The position numbers and the translations under genes were made by a program. This document shows positions 16,073 through 25,273 of a stretch of DNA of 64,000 nt, piece by piece (the first letter of the stretch is position 1; each line of letters begins with the position of its first letter). The stretch spans positions 1-64,000 of the forward strand of contig DATKXS010000151.1 in the NCBI GenBank assembly GCA_035528895.1. Direction: 5' to 3'. Origin of the DNA: UBA8522 sp035528895. Lineage in GTDB: Bacteria > Acidobacteriota > Aminicenantia > Aminicenantales > UBA8522. The notes under the pieces were generated by a model. The model was not told the origin of the DNA and ran no database searches. It was given only the letters and a program-made list of their open reading frames with translations.

Positions 16073-18007
16073 ATGTCGAAACCGAAAAGCATAGACAAAA
16101 CGGTCAACGAGATGCTCGAGCAGGCCAAGGCCAAAGGCCTGGAGACGATCTGGGACAGGGCGGACGAGCAGACGCCCCACTGCGGGTTCGGGGAGCAGGG
16201 GGTTTGCTGCCATGTCTGCTATATGGGGCCCTGCCGGATCAACCCGGCTGGAAAAAAGCCGCAAAAGGGCGTCTGCGGCGCCACTGCCGAAATGATCATC
16301 GCCCGGAATTTCTGCCGGAGGATCGCTGCCGGGACGGCCGCTCATTCCGAACACGGACGGGAGGTGGCCAAGACCCTGCTTTTGGCGGCCACGAACCCCG
16401 ATTCGGGATATGCCATCCGGGATGTCCGGAAGCTCAAAAAGGTCGCTCAGACTTTCGGCGTCTCCATCCAGGACAAACCCAACGACCGGATCGCCCTCGA
16501 GGTGGCCGAACAGGCTTTGGCCGATTTCGGCCGGCAGGAGGGCGAGATCTCCTTTATCAAAGTGGCCCCCGAGAAGCGGCAGGCTCTCTGGCGTAAGCTG
16601 GGCGTCGTGCCGCGGGGTATCGACCGCGAGGTGGTCGAGATGTTGCATCGGACCACCATGGGAGTGGACCAGGATCACCGCAACATCATGCTCCAGGGTG
16701 CCCGGACAGCTTTGGCCGACGGTTGGGGCGGGTCGATGGTTGCAACTGAGCTCCAGGACATCTTGTTCGGGACGCCGTCCCCGATCCGCGGGCAGGTCAA
16801 CCTCGGCGTCCTCTCCAAAACCGATGTCAACATCGTCGTCCACGGACACGAGCCGGTCCTCTCGGAGATGCTCGTCGCGGCTTCCAGGGATAAAGAACTC
16901 CAAGCGCTCGCCAGGTCGGCGGGAGCGACCGGGATCAACCTTGCGGGCATCTGCTGCACGGCTAACGAGATCCTTATCCGCCACGGGCTGCCGATCGCCG
17001 GGAACATCCTGCAGCAGGAGCTGGCCGTGGCCACAGGGGCAGTGGACGCGATGATCGTCGACGTCCAGTGCATTATGCCCTCGCTGCCCCAGATCTGCAA
17101 GAACTTCCACACGCTGCTCATCACCACTTCGCCCAAGGCCAAGATCGACGGGGCCCGGTCTGTGGATATTCAGGCGGAGAACGCCTATCAGGGGGCCAGG
17201 ACGATCATCCGGGAGGCCATCACCAACTACGCTAACCGCGGTGCGGTCGACATCCCCCGGGACAAGATGGACCTCGTCGCCGGTTTTAGTCATGAGGCTA
17301 TCACTTACATGCTGGGCGGCTCTTTCCGCGGTTCCTATGTACCCCTTAACGATAACATCATCAACGGCCGGATCAAGGGAGTCGCCGGAGTCGTCGGCTG
17401 CTCCAACCCGAAGACAACCCACGACAAGGGGCACGTCGGCCTGGTCGAAGAGCTCATCGCCAACGATATCCTCGTCGTTCAGACCGGCTGTTCCGCCATC
17501 GCCTGCGCTAAGGCCGGGTTGCTGACTCCGGAATCGGCCATCAAGTACGCGGGTAAAGGCTTGGCCGAGGTCTGCCAAGCTGTCGGCATGCCCCCGGTTC
17601 TCCACTCCGGGTCGTGCGTCGACAACAGCCGCATCCTGATCGCTTTGACCGAGATGGTCAGAGTCGGGGGTTTGGGTCAGGACATCAGCGACCTGCCGGT
17701 GGCCGGTGCGGCTCCGGAGTGGATGAGCGAGAAGGCTATCGCCATCGGGCAGTACTTCGTCGCCTCCGGCGTGTTCACTGTCTTCGGCATCGGGCTCCCG
17801 ATCACGGGAAGCGAGCTTTTTTGCCGCCACATCTTTGACGAGTACAAGGACCTTTTCGGCGGCCATTGGGCGGCTCAGCCCGATGGAACCAAGATAGCCG
17901 GTATGATCATCGACCATATCCACGCCAAACGGGAGAAGCTGGGCATCAGCAAGGGCAAGGAAAGGGTGTTGTTCGATATGGAGATGCGGCGTCAACTGGA
18001 CGTGTGA
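16073..18007 (+). CDS. cooS: Ni-Fe carbon monoxide dehydrogenase catalytic subunit
   Basis: 644 residues, normal for CooS/AcsA. The N-terminal cysteines for the D and B clusters are at 37, 45, 46, 49, 54 and 68 (CGFGEQGVCCHVCYMGPC, then GVCG). The C-cluster ligands follow: GICCTANE, VDVQCIMPS, VVGCSNPKTTHDKGH, QTGCSAIA and GSCVDNSR, with the His motif in HGHEP. It interconverts CO and CO2 and passes CO through a tunnel to acetyl-CoA synthase, which is encoded directly downstream. Only 2 bp separate its stop from the acsB start, so expression is coupled. Confidence 0.97.
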   Translation: MSKPKSIDKTVNEMLEQAKAKGLETIWDRADEQTPHCGFGEQGVCCHVCYMGPCRINPAGKKPQKGVCGATAEMIIARNFCRRIAAGTAAHSEHGREVAKTLLLAATNPDSGYAIRDVRKLKKVAQTFGVSIQDKPNDRIALEVAEQALADFGRQEGEISFIKVAPEKRQALWRKLGVVPRGIDREVVEMLHRTTMGVDQDHRNIMLQGARTALADGWGGSMVATELQDILFGTPSPIRGQVNLGVLSKTDVNIVVHGHEPVLSEMLVAASRDKELQALARSAGATGINLAGICCTANEILIRHGLPIAGNILQQELAVATGAVDAMIVDVQCIMPSLPQICKNFHTLLITTSPKAKIDGARSVDIQAENAYQGARTIIREAITNYANRGAVDIPRDKMDLVAGFSHEAITYMLGGSFRGSYVPLNDNIINGRIKGVAGVVGCSNPKTTHDKGHVGLVEELIANDILVVQTGCSAIACAKAGLLTPESAIKYAGKGLAEVCQAVGMPPVLHSGSCVDNSRILIALTEMVRVGGLGQDISDLPVAGAAPEWMSEKAIAIGQYFVASGVFTVFGIGLPITGSELFCRHIFDEYKDLFGGHWAAQPDGTKIAGMIIDHIHAKREKLGISKGKERVLFDMEMRRQLDV

Positions 18008-18009
18008 TC

Positions 18010-20214
18010 ATGTCGAGGATCATAGCCACGCGAGCCATCCGGGGCGCCCACAAGCTGGTGGCCCGGGCCGAACGGGAGCTCCTCCGGGCCATCGAAGAAA
18101 AGGGAGCGGACGCCCGGGTAGAATTCCCCAACACGGGCTACTATCTTCCCATCTCGCACGGGATTCTCGGGCTGAAGATCGAGACTCTGGGCGGCCTGCG
18201 GGAGCTGCTGGCCGAAGCCCAAGAGCTGCTGCCTCCGGTCCCCTCGGACAATCTCTGGCTCCCCTATCTGGGGAATACGCTCGACGCCGGGATGGCGACA
18301 CTGTTCGCCGATGAGATCATCGAGGCCATCAAGTACACCCAGGACCCTCTCCCATATCTTACCGGGTCCAACCCGAGAGACGGCCGTCTCTGGCTCGGGG
18401 CGGCCAACGATGTCATTATGCGCGAGCGGGGCATCGAGTTCGTCGACAACACCGCCCCCGGGTTTGCCGCCTGTGTCGGCTGCTGTCCGACGAACGAGAT
18501 CGCGGTCAGGATCGCCAGGGAACTCCAGGAAAAGAACCTCTATGTCTTCATGTCCGCGGCGACGGACGGAAAATCCATGGCGCGGCAACTGGCCGAAGAG
18601 GGGATCGAGATGGGTTGGGAGACAAGGCTCGTCCCCTTCGGTGATGATGTCACGGCCACCGTTCACGCCCTGGGGTTCTCGACGAGGGTGGCTCTTTCCT
18701 TCGGGGGCGCCCAGCCGGGGGATTACCAGCGTGTCCTTCGCTACAACAAGAACAGGGTTTTCGCCTTCGTATTGGCCCTGGGCCCGGTCGATGACGAAAA
18801 GCATGCTCAGGCGGCCGGGGCCATCAACTACGGGTTCCCGACGATCGCCGACACGGATATCGACAGCATCCTGCCGACGGGCATCTGCACCTACGAGCAC
18901 GTCGTTTCGCCCGTTCCCCTGGAAAGGATCGTTTCCAAGGCGATCGAGGTCCGGGGACTCAAGATCACCGTCACCAAGGTTCCGATTCCCGTGCCGTTCG
19001 GCCCCGCCTTCCAGGGAGAGCGGGTCCGGAAAGAGGACATGTATGTGGAGCTGGCCGGGACAGACAAACCGGGCTTCGAATATTTGACCGGCCGGAGCCT
19101 GGAGGAGGTCGAGGACGGGAAGATCGAAGTCATCGGGCCGGAGATCGAGGACATGGAAGAGGGCAGCCAGCTTCCGCTAACCCTCTGGGTGGAAGTCGCG
19201 GGCCGCCAGATGCAGCCCGATTTCGAGCCGATCCTGGAGCGGCGCCTGCATGATTTCATGAACATGGCCCATGGCGTTTTTCATATGGGGCAGCGGGACA
19301 TCAACTGGGTCCGGATCAGCAACGAGGCCAAGGGAGCCGGGTTCCGGTTCCGTCACTTCGGCTCGATCATCCACGCCAAGCTGCACGGCGAGTTCGGCAA
19401 GATCGTCGACAAGGTCCAGGTGCGGATATACACCCGGGAGAAGGAGATCCGGGAGCTCATCGAGACCGCCCGGACAGTCTACCGCCGGCGTGATGAACGG
19501 CTGGCCGATCTGACCGACGAGGCCGTCGAGACCTTCTATTCGTGCACCCTCTGCCAATCCTTTGCCCCGAATCATGTTTGCGTCATCACCCCGGAACGCT
19601 CCGGCCTCTGCGGCGCCTATAACTGGCTCGACGGCAAGGCCGCCCACCAGATCAATCCCACCGGCGCCAACCAGCCCATCTTGAAGGCCCAGGTCATCGA
19701 CCCGGTCAAGGGGCAATGGCAGGGGATCAATGAATTCGTCCTCAACGCCTCGCACAAGACGCTCCAGGTCTTCAGCGCTTACAGTATTATCGACAACCCC
19801 ATGACCTCCTGCGGCTGCTTCGAATGCATCTCCTGCGTCCTCCCTTCCTGCAACGGGATCATGACGGTCTACCGGAATTTTCCCGGGATGACGCCGAGCG
19901 GGATGAAGTTCTCGACCCTGGCGGGGACGGTCGGGGGAGGCATCCAGACGCCCGGGTTCATCGGCCACAGCAAGCACTATATCAGCAGCCGGAAATTCAT
20001 CAGCGCGGAGGGCGGAGCCAGGCGAATCGTCTGGATGAACCGCGAGCTCAAGGAAGAACTGGACTCACAGTTGCGCGAGATCGGCCGGCGCGAAGGGATC
20101 GAGAACTTCCCGGAGATGATCGCCGACGAGACCGTGGCCGTGACCGAGGAAGAAGTGCTTCCCTATATCACCAGGATGAACCATCCGGCGCTGGCCATGC
20201 CGCCTTTGTTTTGA
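18010..20214 (+). CDS. acsB: Acetyl-CoA synthase (CODH/ACS beta, bacterial type)
   Basis: 734 residues, full bacterial length including the N-terminal CODH-contact domain that archaeal CdhC lacks. The A-cluster ligands are intact: Cys512, 515, 524 and 534 in CTLCQSFAPNHVC and GLCG for the [4Fe-4S] cluster and bridge, and Cys601-Gly-Cys603 (SCGCFEC) for the distal nickel. It joins CO, a methyl group from the corrinoid protein and CoA to acetyl-CoA, or cleaves acetyl-CoA in reverse. I chose the ATG at 18010 because it follows the cooS stop by 2 bp. The longer open frame upstream runs inside cooS. Confidence 0.97.
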   Translation: MSRIIATRAIRGAHKLVARAERELLRAIEEKGADARVEFPNTGYYLPISHGILGLKIETLGGLRELLAEAQELLPPVPSDNLWLPYLGNTLDAGMATLFADEIIEAIKYTQDPLPYLTGSNPRDGRLWLGAANDVIMRERGIEFVDNTAPGFAACVGCCPTNEIAVRIARELQEKNLYVFMSAATDGKSMARQLAEEGIEMGWETRLVPFGDDVTATVHALGFSTRVALSFGGAQPGDYQRVLRYNKNRVFAFVLALGPVDDEKHAQAAGAINYGFPTIADTDIDSILPTGICTYEHVVSPVPLERIVSKAIEVRGLKITVTKVPIPVPFGPAFQGERVRKEDMYVELAGTDKPGFEYLTGRSLEEVEDGKIEVIGPEIEDMEEGSQLPLTLWVEVAGRQMQPDFEPILERRLHDFMNMAHGVFHMGQRDINWVRISNEAKGAGFRFRHFGSIIHAKLHGEFGKIVDKVQVRIYTREKEIRELIETARTVYRRRDERLADLTDEAVETFYSCTLCQSFAPNHVCVITPERSGLCGAYNWLDGKAAHQINPTGANQPILKAQVIDPVKGQWQGINEFVLNASHKTLQVFSAYSIIDNPMTSCGCFECISCVLPSCNGIMTVYRNFPGMTPSGMKFSTLAGTVGGGIQTPGFIGHSKHYISSRKFISAEGGARRIVWMNRELKEELDSQLREIGRREGIENFPEMIADETVAVTEEEVLPYITRMNHPALAMPPLF

Positions 20215-20229
20215 GAGGGAGACCCGGAC

Positions 20230-20982
20230 ATGAAGACGATCGCCATCGCCGGCAAGGGAGGGACGGGGAAATCGACCCTCGCCGCCCTGGCCGTCCGCCG
20301 GCTGAAAGAGAGGAAAGGCGGGTCAATCCTGGCCGTCGACGCCGACTCCAACGTCAATCTCAACGACCTGCTCGGCGTCCCGCTCAAGGAGACGGTCGGG
20401 GCCATCCGGGAAGAGATGAGAACCCGGATCTCCGAACTTCCCGGAGGGATGACCAAGCAGCAATTCCTTGAATACAAGATCCAGACGAGCCTGGTCGAGG
20501 GACCGGATTTCGACCTCATCGCCATGGGCCGGCCTGAGGGTCCGGGATGCTACTGCTACGCCAACAACCTGCTCCAGGATATCCTTCGAACGCTCTCCGC
20601 CAACTATGACTACGTGGTGATCGACAACGAAGCCGGGATGGAGCACCTGAGCCGCCGGACCAGCCAGGCCATCGATTGTCTCCTGATCGTCTCCGACGCC
20701 ACGGCCCGGGGGATCGCCACGGCCGGGAAAATCAGCCGGCTTCTGACTGAGCTCGAAACCCGCGTCGGCCGGAAATATCTCGTCCTCAACCGCGTCGCCG
20801 GGCCTCTGTCGGACCCCGTCGAAGCCGCCATCCGCGAAGAGAAGTTCACGCTCCTCGAGACGATCCCGGAGGACGATGCGCTCTTGAAGATGGACCGGCA
20901 GGGAATCCCCGTCTATTCGGTTTCCGCCGGCTCCCCGGCCTACCGGTCCGTCAGCCGGATGATGGACAGACTGGACCTCTAA
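20230..20982 (+). CDS. CooC/AcsF-type maturation ATPase, copy 2
   Basis: 250 residues. Walker A is GKGGTGKST at the N-terminus, followed by DADSNVNLNDLLG and the paired cysteines in GPGCYCYANNLL. It belongs to the same nickel-handling ATPase family as the gene at 14081. It stands between acsB and acsD, which favours a role in nickel insertion into the A-cluster (AcsF-like), though that is an inference from position. The SD GAGGGAGACC precedes the ATG. Confidence 0.85.
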   Translation: MKTIAIAGKGGTGKSTLAALAVRRLKERKGGSILAVDADSNVNLNDLLGVPLKETVGAIREEMRTRISELPGGMTKQQFLEYKIQTSLVEGPDFDLIAMGRPEGPGCYCYANNLLQDILRTLSANYDYVVIDNEAGMEHLSRRTSQAIDCLLIVSDATARGIATAGKISRLLTELETRVGRKYLVLNRVAGPLSDPVEAAIREEKFTLLETIPEDDALLKMDRQGIPVYSVSAGSPAYRSVSRMMDRLDL

Positions 20983-20994
20983 GGGAATCGAAGC

Positions 20995-21993
20995 ATGACC
21001 ATCGATATTCCAAGAGAAGCCAACCCGGGCAAGATCATCGAGGTGACGATCGGGGCGACGGCTGACCAGGGCGGGACGCGCTCTCACACCGTGACCCTCG
21101 GCGGGAGCACGGCCCTGCCGTTTCATTTTTTCGAGGGGGACCACCCCCATCGGCCCGTCGTGGCCATGGAAGTCTTCGATTCGGTCCCCGCCAAGTACCC
21201 GGATTCCCTGCGGGATTACACCCATGACGTCCTGGCGAAGCCCGCTGAGATGGCCCGGCGGTGCGTCGCGGAATGGGGGGCGGAGATGATCAGCGTCCGG
21301 CTGGAAGGGACTCATCCCGAGAAAAGCAATAAAAGCGCCGAAGAGGCCGTCGAGTTGGTCAAGGAAGTCCTGGCCTCGGTCCAGGTCCCGTTGATCATCA
21401 CCGGACACAGCCATTTCGAGAAGACGAACGAGGTCATGAAAAAGGTCTGCGAGGCCACGGCAGGAGAGAACTGCCTGATCAACTATGTCGAGACGAACAA
21501 CTACAAGACGATCGCCGCCGCCTGTTTGGCCTATCATCATAGCCTCGTGGCCCAGTCTCCGATCGATGTCAACCTGGCCAAACAGCTGAATATCCTCCTC
21601 ACCGACATGAACTTTCCTCCGGCCAGGCTGGTGCTGGACCCGCTGACCGGAGCCCTCGGCTACGGTCTGGAATATACCTATTCCATCATGGAGAGAATCC
21701 GGAATGACGGCCTGGCCGGCGACCCGATGCTGGCCTTCCCGATGCTCACGACACCGGGCTTCGAATGCGCCAAGGTCAAAGAGGCCCGGGCTCCGGAGAA
21801 AGACTATCCTGGATGGGGTGATGAGAAACGCCGGGGCGCCTATTGGGAGATCGCCACAGCGATGAGCCTGCTCGTCGCCGGCGCGGACCTGTTGATCATG
21901 GCCCATCCCGAGGCCGCCGAGGTCGTCCGCAAGCAGATCGCCGAGATGTCCGATTCCGGAAAGGAGGGAGTCCGTGGCGCTCTCCGGACTTGA
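20995..21993 (+). CDS. acsD: CODH/ACS corrinoid iron-sulfur protein, small (delta) subunit
   Basis: 332 residues with a TIM-barrel layout and the family landmarks SHTVTLGGSTALPFHFFEG near the N-terminus, ITGHSHFEKTNEVMKK in the middle, and LDPLTGALGYGLEYTYSIMERIR. With AcsC it forms the heterodimer that carries the methyl-cobalt group to acetyl-CoA synthase. Its 3' end overlaps the acsC start by 20 bp, which suggests translational coupling at a 1:1 ratio. Confidence 0.95.
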   Translation: MTIDIPREANPGKIIEVTIGATADQGGTRSHTVTLGGSTALPFHFFEGDHPHRPVVAMEVFDSVPAKYPDSLRDYTHDVLAKPAEMARRCVAEWGAEMISVRLEGTHPEKSNKSAEEAVELVKEVLASVQVPLIITGHSHFEKTNEVMKKVCEATAGENCLINYVETNNYKTIAAACLAYHHSLVAQSPIDVNLAKQLNILLTDMNFPPARLVLDPLTGALGYGLEYTYSIMERIRNDGLAGDPMLAFPMLTTPGFECAKVKEARAPEKDYPGWGDEKRRGAYWEIATAMSLLVAGADLLIMAHPEAAEVVRKQIAEMSDSGKEGVRGALRT

Positions 21994-23311
21994 CATCTTT
22001 AAGCTCTTGCCCAAGACGAACTGCGGCGATTGCGGCGTTCCCACCTGCATGGCCTTCGCCATGAAGATCGCCCAGAAGAAGGCCGAGCTTTCGAGCTGTC
22101 CCCATGCTTCCGAGGAAGCCAAGGCCGTCCTGGGCGCGGCCGGCGAACCTCCGATCCGACTGCTCAAGATCGGCCCTGAGAAGGCTCTGGAGGTGGGTGG
22201 GGAAACTGTCCTCTTCCGGCACGAAAAGACGTTCTTTCACCCGCCCGGGATAGGCCTGGAGCTGCGGACATCCTCAGCCGAGGACAGCATCCGCGCCGCT
22301 ATTCAGCAGTGGGAGGATTTTCAGATCGAACGGGTGGGCGAGCTCCTCCAGGCCGACCTCTTTTTCATCTCCCATGATTCGCCGGGAAAATCCGCTTTCC
22401 TGAGGACGATCGCGCTCGTCAAAGCGAATTCGGAAAAAGGAGTAATTGTCGACTGTCCGGACGAGGGATCTTTGAAGGCGGGCCTCGAGCTTCTCCGGAA
22501 TGACCGGCCGGCGATCTACCTGCGCCGGCCGGTGACGGACAAGGACATCGGGCTGGCGAAAGCCGCGGGAGCCAGCCTGATCATCTCGGGCTCCTCGCTG
22601 GAAGACCTGGCCGATCAGACGGAGAGGGCCCGGCAAGCCGGTCTGACTGACCTCATCCTGAACGGCCCGGCGGCGGGTTTGGGAGAGGCCATCCGGAACA
22701 ACACGATCCTGAGACGGAGCGCCCTCAAGAGGAACTTCAAGCCTTTCGGCTATCCCATTTTGACCCGGATCCAGAGCGAAGACGGGTTCGAGTCGCTGGC
22801 CGGGGCGACCGTCCTCCTCTGCAAGTATGCCTCGATCATCGTCCTGCCCCGGTTTGATAAGGCTCTGCTCTACACCCTTTTTACCCTCCGGCAGAATATC
22901 TACACCGACCCCCAGAAGCCGATCCAGGTCGACCCCAAGGTCTACGCCATCGGCGAGCCCACTCCGGGATCTCCCGTCTTCGTGACGACGAATTTCTCTT
23001 TGACCTATTTCATCGTCTCGGGGGAGATCGAAAACTCCGGGACGTCCGCTCATCTCGTCGTCTGCGACACCGAGGGGCAGTCCGTTCTCACGGCCTGGGC
23101 GGCGGGAAAGTTCGTCCCGGAAAAGATCGCCAAGTTCATCAAGGACATCAAGCTAGAAGAGATGGTCGAGACCCGAAAACTCGTCATCCCCGGCTTAGTG
23201 GCCCAGATCTCCGGCGAGCTGGAAGAAAAACTTCCCGGCTGGGAGATCATCGTCGGCTGCCAGGATGCGGCCGACATCCCCTCTTTTGTCAAGAGCGTGA
23301 ATCTGGCCTGA
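21974..23311 (+). CDS. acsC: CODH/ACS corrinoid iron-sulfur protein, large (gamma) subunit
   Basis: 445 residues. It starts at a GTG (21974) preceded by AAGGAGGG. The N-terminus holds the low-potential [4Fe-4S] motif, LLPKTNCGDCGVPTCMAF followed by a fourth Cys in SSCPHA. A TIM barrel and a C-terminal corrinoid-binding domain come next. The cluster reductively reactivates the cobalt after accidental oxidation. It lies between acsD and the RACE activator gene, as in acetogens. The acsE methyl-H4folate methyltransferase that usually accompanies it is not found here. Confidence 0.95.
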   Translation: MALSGLDIFKLLPKTNCGDCGVPTCMAFAMKIAQKKAELSSCPHASEEAKAVLGAAGEPPIRLLKIGPEKALEVGGETVLFRHEKTFFHPPGIGLELRTSSAEDSIRAAIQQWEDFQIERVGELLQADLFFISHDSPGKSAFLRTIALVKANSEKGVIVDCPDEGSLKAGLELLRNDRPAIYLRRPVTDKDIGLAKAAGASLIISGSSLEDLADQTERARQAGLTDLILNGPAAGLGEAIRNNTILRRSALKRNFKPFGYPILTRIQSEDGFESLAGATVLLCKYASIIVLPRFDKALLYTLFTLRQNIYTDPQKPIQVDPKVYAIGEPTPGSPVFVTTNFSLTYFIVSGEIENSGTSAHLVVCDTEGQSVLTAWAAGKFVPEKIAKFIKDIKLEEMVETRKLVIPGLVAQISGELEEKLPGWEIIVGCQDAADIPSFVKSVNLA

Positions 23312-23327
23312 TGAATACGATAGAGTC

Positions 23328-25232
23328 ATGAAGAAGGCTTGCCGAGTCGAATTCCTGCCCTTCCTCAGCCGCCGCGATTATGCTCGCGGGACGAACCTTC
23401 TGGATGCGGTGAGAGAAATCAGCCTGCCACTCAAGTCAACCTGCGGCGGAAAAGGAACCTGCGGCGAATGCCTCGTCCGGATCAAGAGCGGAAAAGCCAC
23501 GAGCAGGGCATCGTCCGGTCTTCCGGAAGATGTCCGGCGGCGGGGATATGCATTGGCCTGCCGGACCGAGATCGAGGATGATCTCACGGTCGAATTGCCG
23601 AGATTTGAAGAGCGATCCGTCCGTGCCCTCGCCGGCTCCCGCTTTTTCGAGGCCCATCCCGACCGGATCTCGGGCGTCTTCGAGGTCAGCCCGGCCGTCA
23701 GGAAGCTCCGGCTCTCCCTGCCGGCTCCGACGCTGGCCGATAACTCCAGCGACCTGCGGCGGGTCCAGCGGCAGATTCAGAAATCAGATGGTCTCCGCTG
23801 CCGGCAGGCCGAATATCATGTTTTGCTCAGGCTGGCCGCCGCGGTGAGGAAACAGGATGGCCAAGTGACCGCCGTCCTTTCTCGCTCCGGCTCCGAATGG
23901 CGGCTGGTCGATCTCCAGCCCTTCCCGCCGCCCCAAAACGTCTACGGTCTGGCGTGTGACCTGGGGACGACGACGGTCGTCACCGCGATCGTCGACTTGG
24001 AGGACGGGAGGATCCTGAGCACGACATCGGGCCTCAACCAGCAGCTCCGCTGCGGGGAGGATGTGATCTCGAGGATCGATTATGCCGGGAAACCGGGTCG
24101 TTTGCGGGAACTCCAGATGCTGGCCGCCCGGACGGTCAATTCCCTACTGGAAAAAGCGTGCCGGGAGGCCGGGATTTCGAGCGCCGATATTTATGATGTC
24201 TCCCTGGCCGGCAACACGACAATGACCCATCTTCTTCTCGGTCTTGACCCGCGCACCATTCGGGAAGAGCCCTATATCCCGACCGTGAACCTGGTGCCGC
24301 CGGTCAAAGCCGTTGACCTGGGATTGGATTTGAATCCCGAGGCCATCGTCCATTGCGCCCCGGCCGTCGGGAGCTACGTCGGAGGCGATATCACCGCCGG
24401 TCTTCTCGCCACTCCGATCCTCAGGACGGAAGAGGAGACTTCGCTGTTCATCGATGCCGGGACCAATGGAGAATTGGTCATCGGCAACAGAGATTGGCTG
24501 GCCGCCTGTGCCTGCTCGGCCGGCCCGGCCTTCGAAGGGGGCGGGACGAAATGCGGCCTTCCGGCCGGAGACGGCGCCATCGAGTCGGTGACCATTCAGG
24601 GAAATGGCCGGCTCGAATACCGGGTGATCGGAGGAGGGAAGCCCAAGGGGGTGTGCGGCTCCGGCCTGGTCGACCTTCTGGCCGAGCTTTTCGTCCACGG
24701 CTTCATCGACCGCGCTGGGAAGCTAAACGACAGGAAGGCGGGGACGAGGTTCGTCAGGAAGGAGGACGGCGCCGGTTTTCTGATCGAACGCGCTTCTCGA
24801 TGCGAATGGGGCAGGGACCTGGTCATCTCCGAGAAGGACATCGCCAACCTAATCCGCACCAAGGGCGCGATCTATTCGGCCTGCGCCGTCCTTCTGAAGA
24901 ACATCGGCCTGGCCTTTGACCGGCTGGACGCCGTCTATCTTGCCGGCGGGTTCGGCGAGCATCTCAACATCGAGAACGCCGTCCGGATCGGCCTCCTGCC
25001 CGATCTCGAGCGGGAAAAATTCTGCTACCTGGGAAACACCTCTCTGACCGGCGCCTATCTCGGGCTGGTCTCGGAGAAGAACCGCGAGCTGGTCGAAACC
25101 ATCGCCGCCAAGATGACCTACCTCGAGTTGAACGCGGAACCGGGCTACATGAATGAATACACCGGCTCTCTCTTTTTTCCCCATACGGATATCGGACTTT
25201 TCCCGACGGTCAAAAAAATCGTCGAGCCTTGA
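23328..25232 (+). CDS. Corrinoid activation/regeneration protein (RACE, AcsV-like)
   Basis: 634 residues. An N-terminal plant-type [2Fe-2S] ferredoxin domain has Cys39, 45, 48 and 78 (STCGGKGTCGEC, then LACRTE). A linker and a C-terminal ASKHA/DUF4445 ATPase-like domain follow, opening with ACDLGTTTVVTAI and including FIDAGTNGELVIG and YLAGGFGEHL. RACE proteins use ATP and low-potential electrons to return Co(II) to Co(I) in corrinoid proteins. Lying between acsC and the methyltransferase genes, this one may serve both the CFeSP and the MtbC-type proteins. The stop codon is inside a 9-bp hairpin. Confidence 0.9.
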   Translation: MKKACRVEFLPFLSRRDYARGTNLLDAVREISLPLKSTCGGKGTCGECLVRIKSGKATSRASSGLPEDVRRRGYALACRTEIEDDLTVELPRFEERSVRALAGSRFFEAHPDRISGVFEVSPAVRKLRLSLPAPTLADNSSDLRRVQRQIQKSDGLRCRQAEYHVLLRLAAAVRKQDGQVTAVLSRSGSEWRLVDLQPFPPPQNVYGLACDLGTTTVVTAIVDLEDGRILSTTSGLNQQLRCGEDVISRIDYAGKPGRLRELQMLAARTVNSLLEKACREAGISSADIYDVSLAGNTTMTHLLLGLDPRTIREEPYIPTVNLVPPVKAVDLGLDLNPEAIVHCAPAVGSYVGGDITAGLLATPILRTEEETSLFIDAGTNGELVIGNRDWLAACACSAGPAFEGGGTKCGLPAGDGAIESVTIQGNGRLEYRVIGGGKPKGVCGSGLVDLLAELFVHGFIDRAGKLNDRKAGTRFVRKEDGAGFLIERASRCEWGRDLVISEKDIANLIRTKGAIYSACAVLLKNIGLAFDRLDAVYLAGGFGEHLNIENAVRIGLLPDLEREKFCYLGNTSLTGAYLGLVSEKNRELVETIAAKMTYLELNAEPGYMNEYTGSLFFPHTDIGLFPTVKKIVEP

Positions 25233-25244
25233 ACAAAGGCTCGA
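25222..25244 (+). promoter_or_regulatory. Hairpin across the RACE stop codon
   Basis: TCGAGCCTT (25222-25230) and AAGGCTCGA (25236-25244) are perfectly complementary, with a 5-nt loop. The stem includes the stop codon of the RACE gene and ends 17 bp before the next gene's AAGGAGG. There is no U-run, so it is not a standard terminator. It may be an RNA-processing or stability element that sets different levels for the acs part and the methyltransferase part of the run. Confidence 0.5.
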
Positions 25245-25273
25245 GGACGGAGATATTTGCAAGGAGGAAGAGC

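Noticed and set aside
16025..17995. 656-codon open frame on the minus strand opposite cooS
   Set aside because: It mirrors the codon pattern of cooS, has no recognisable domain or start context, and cooS is unmistakable.
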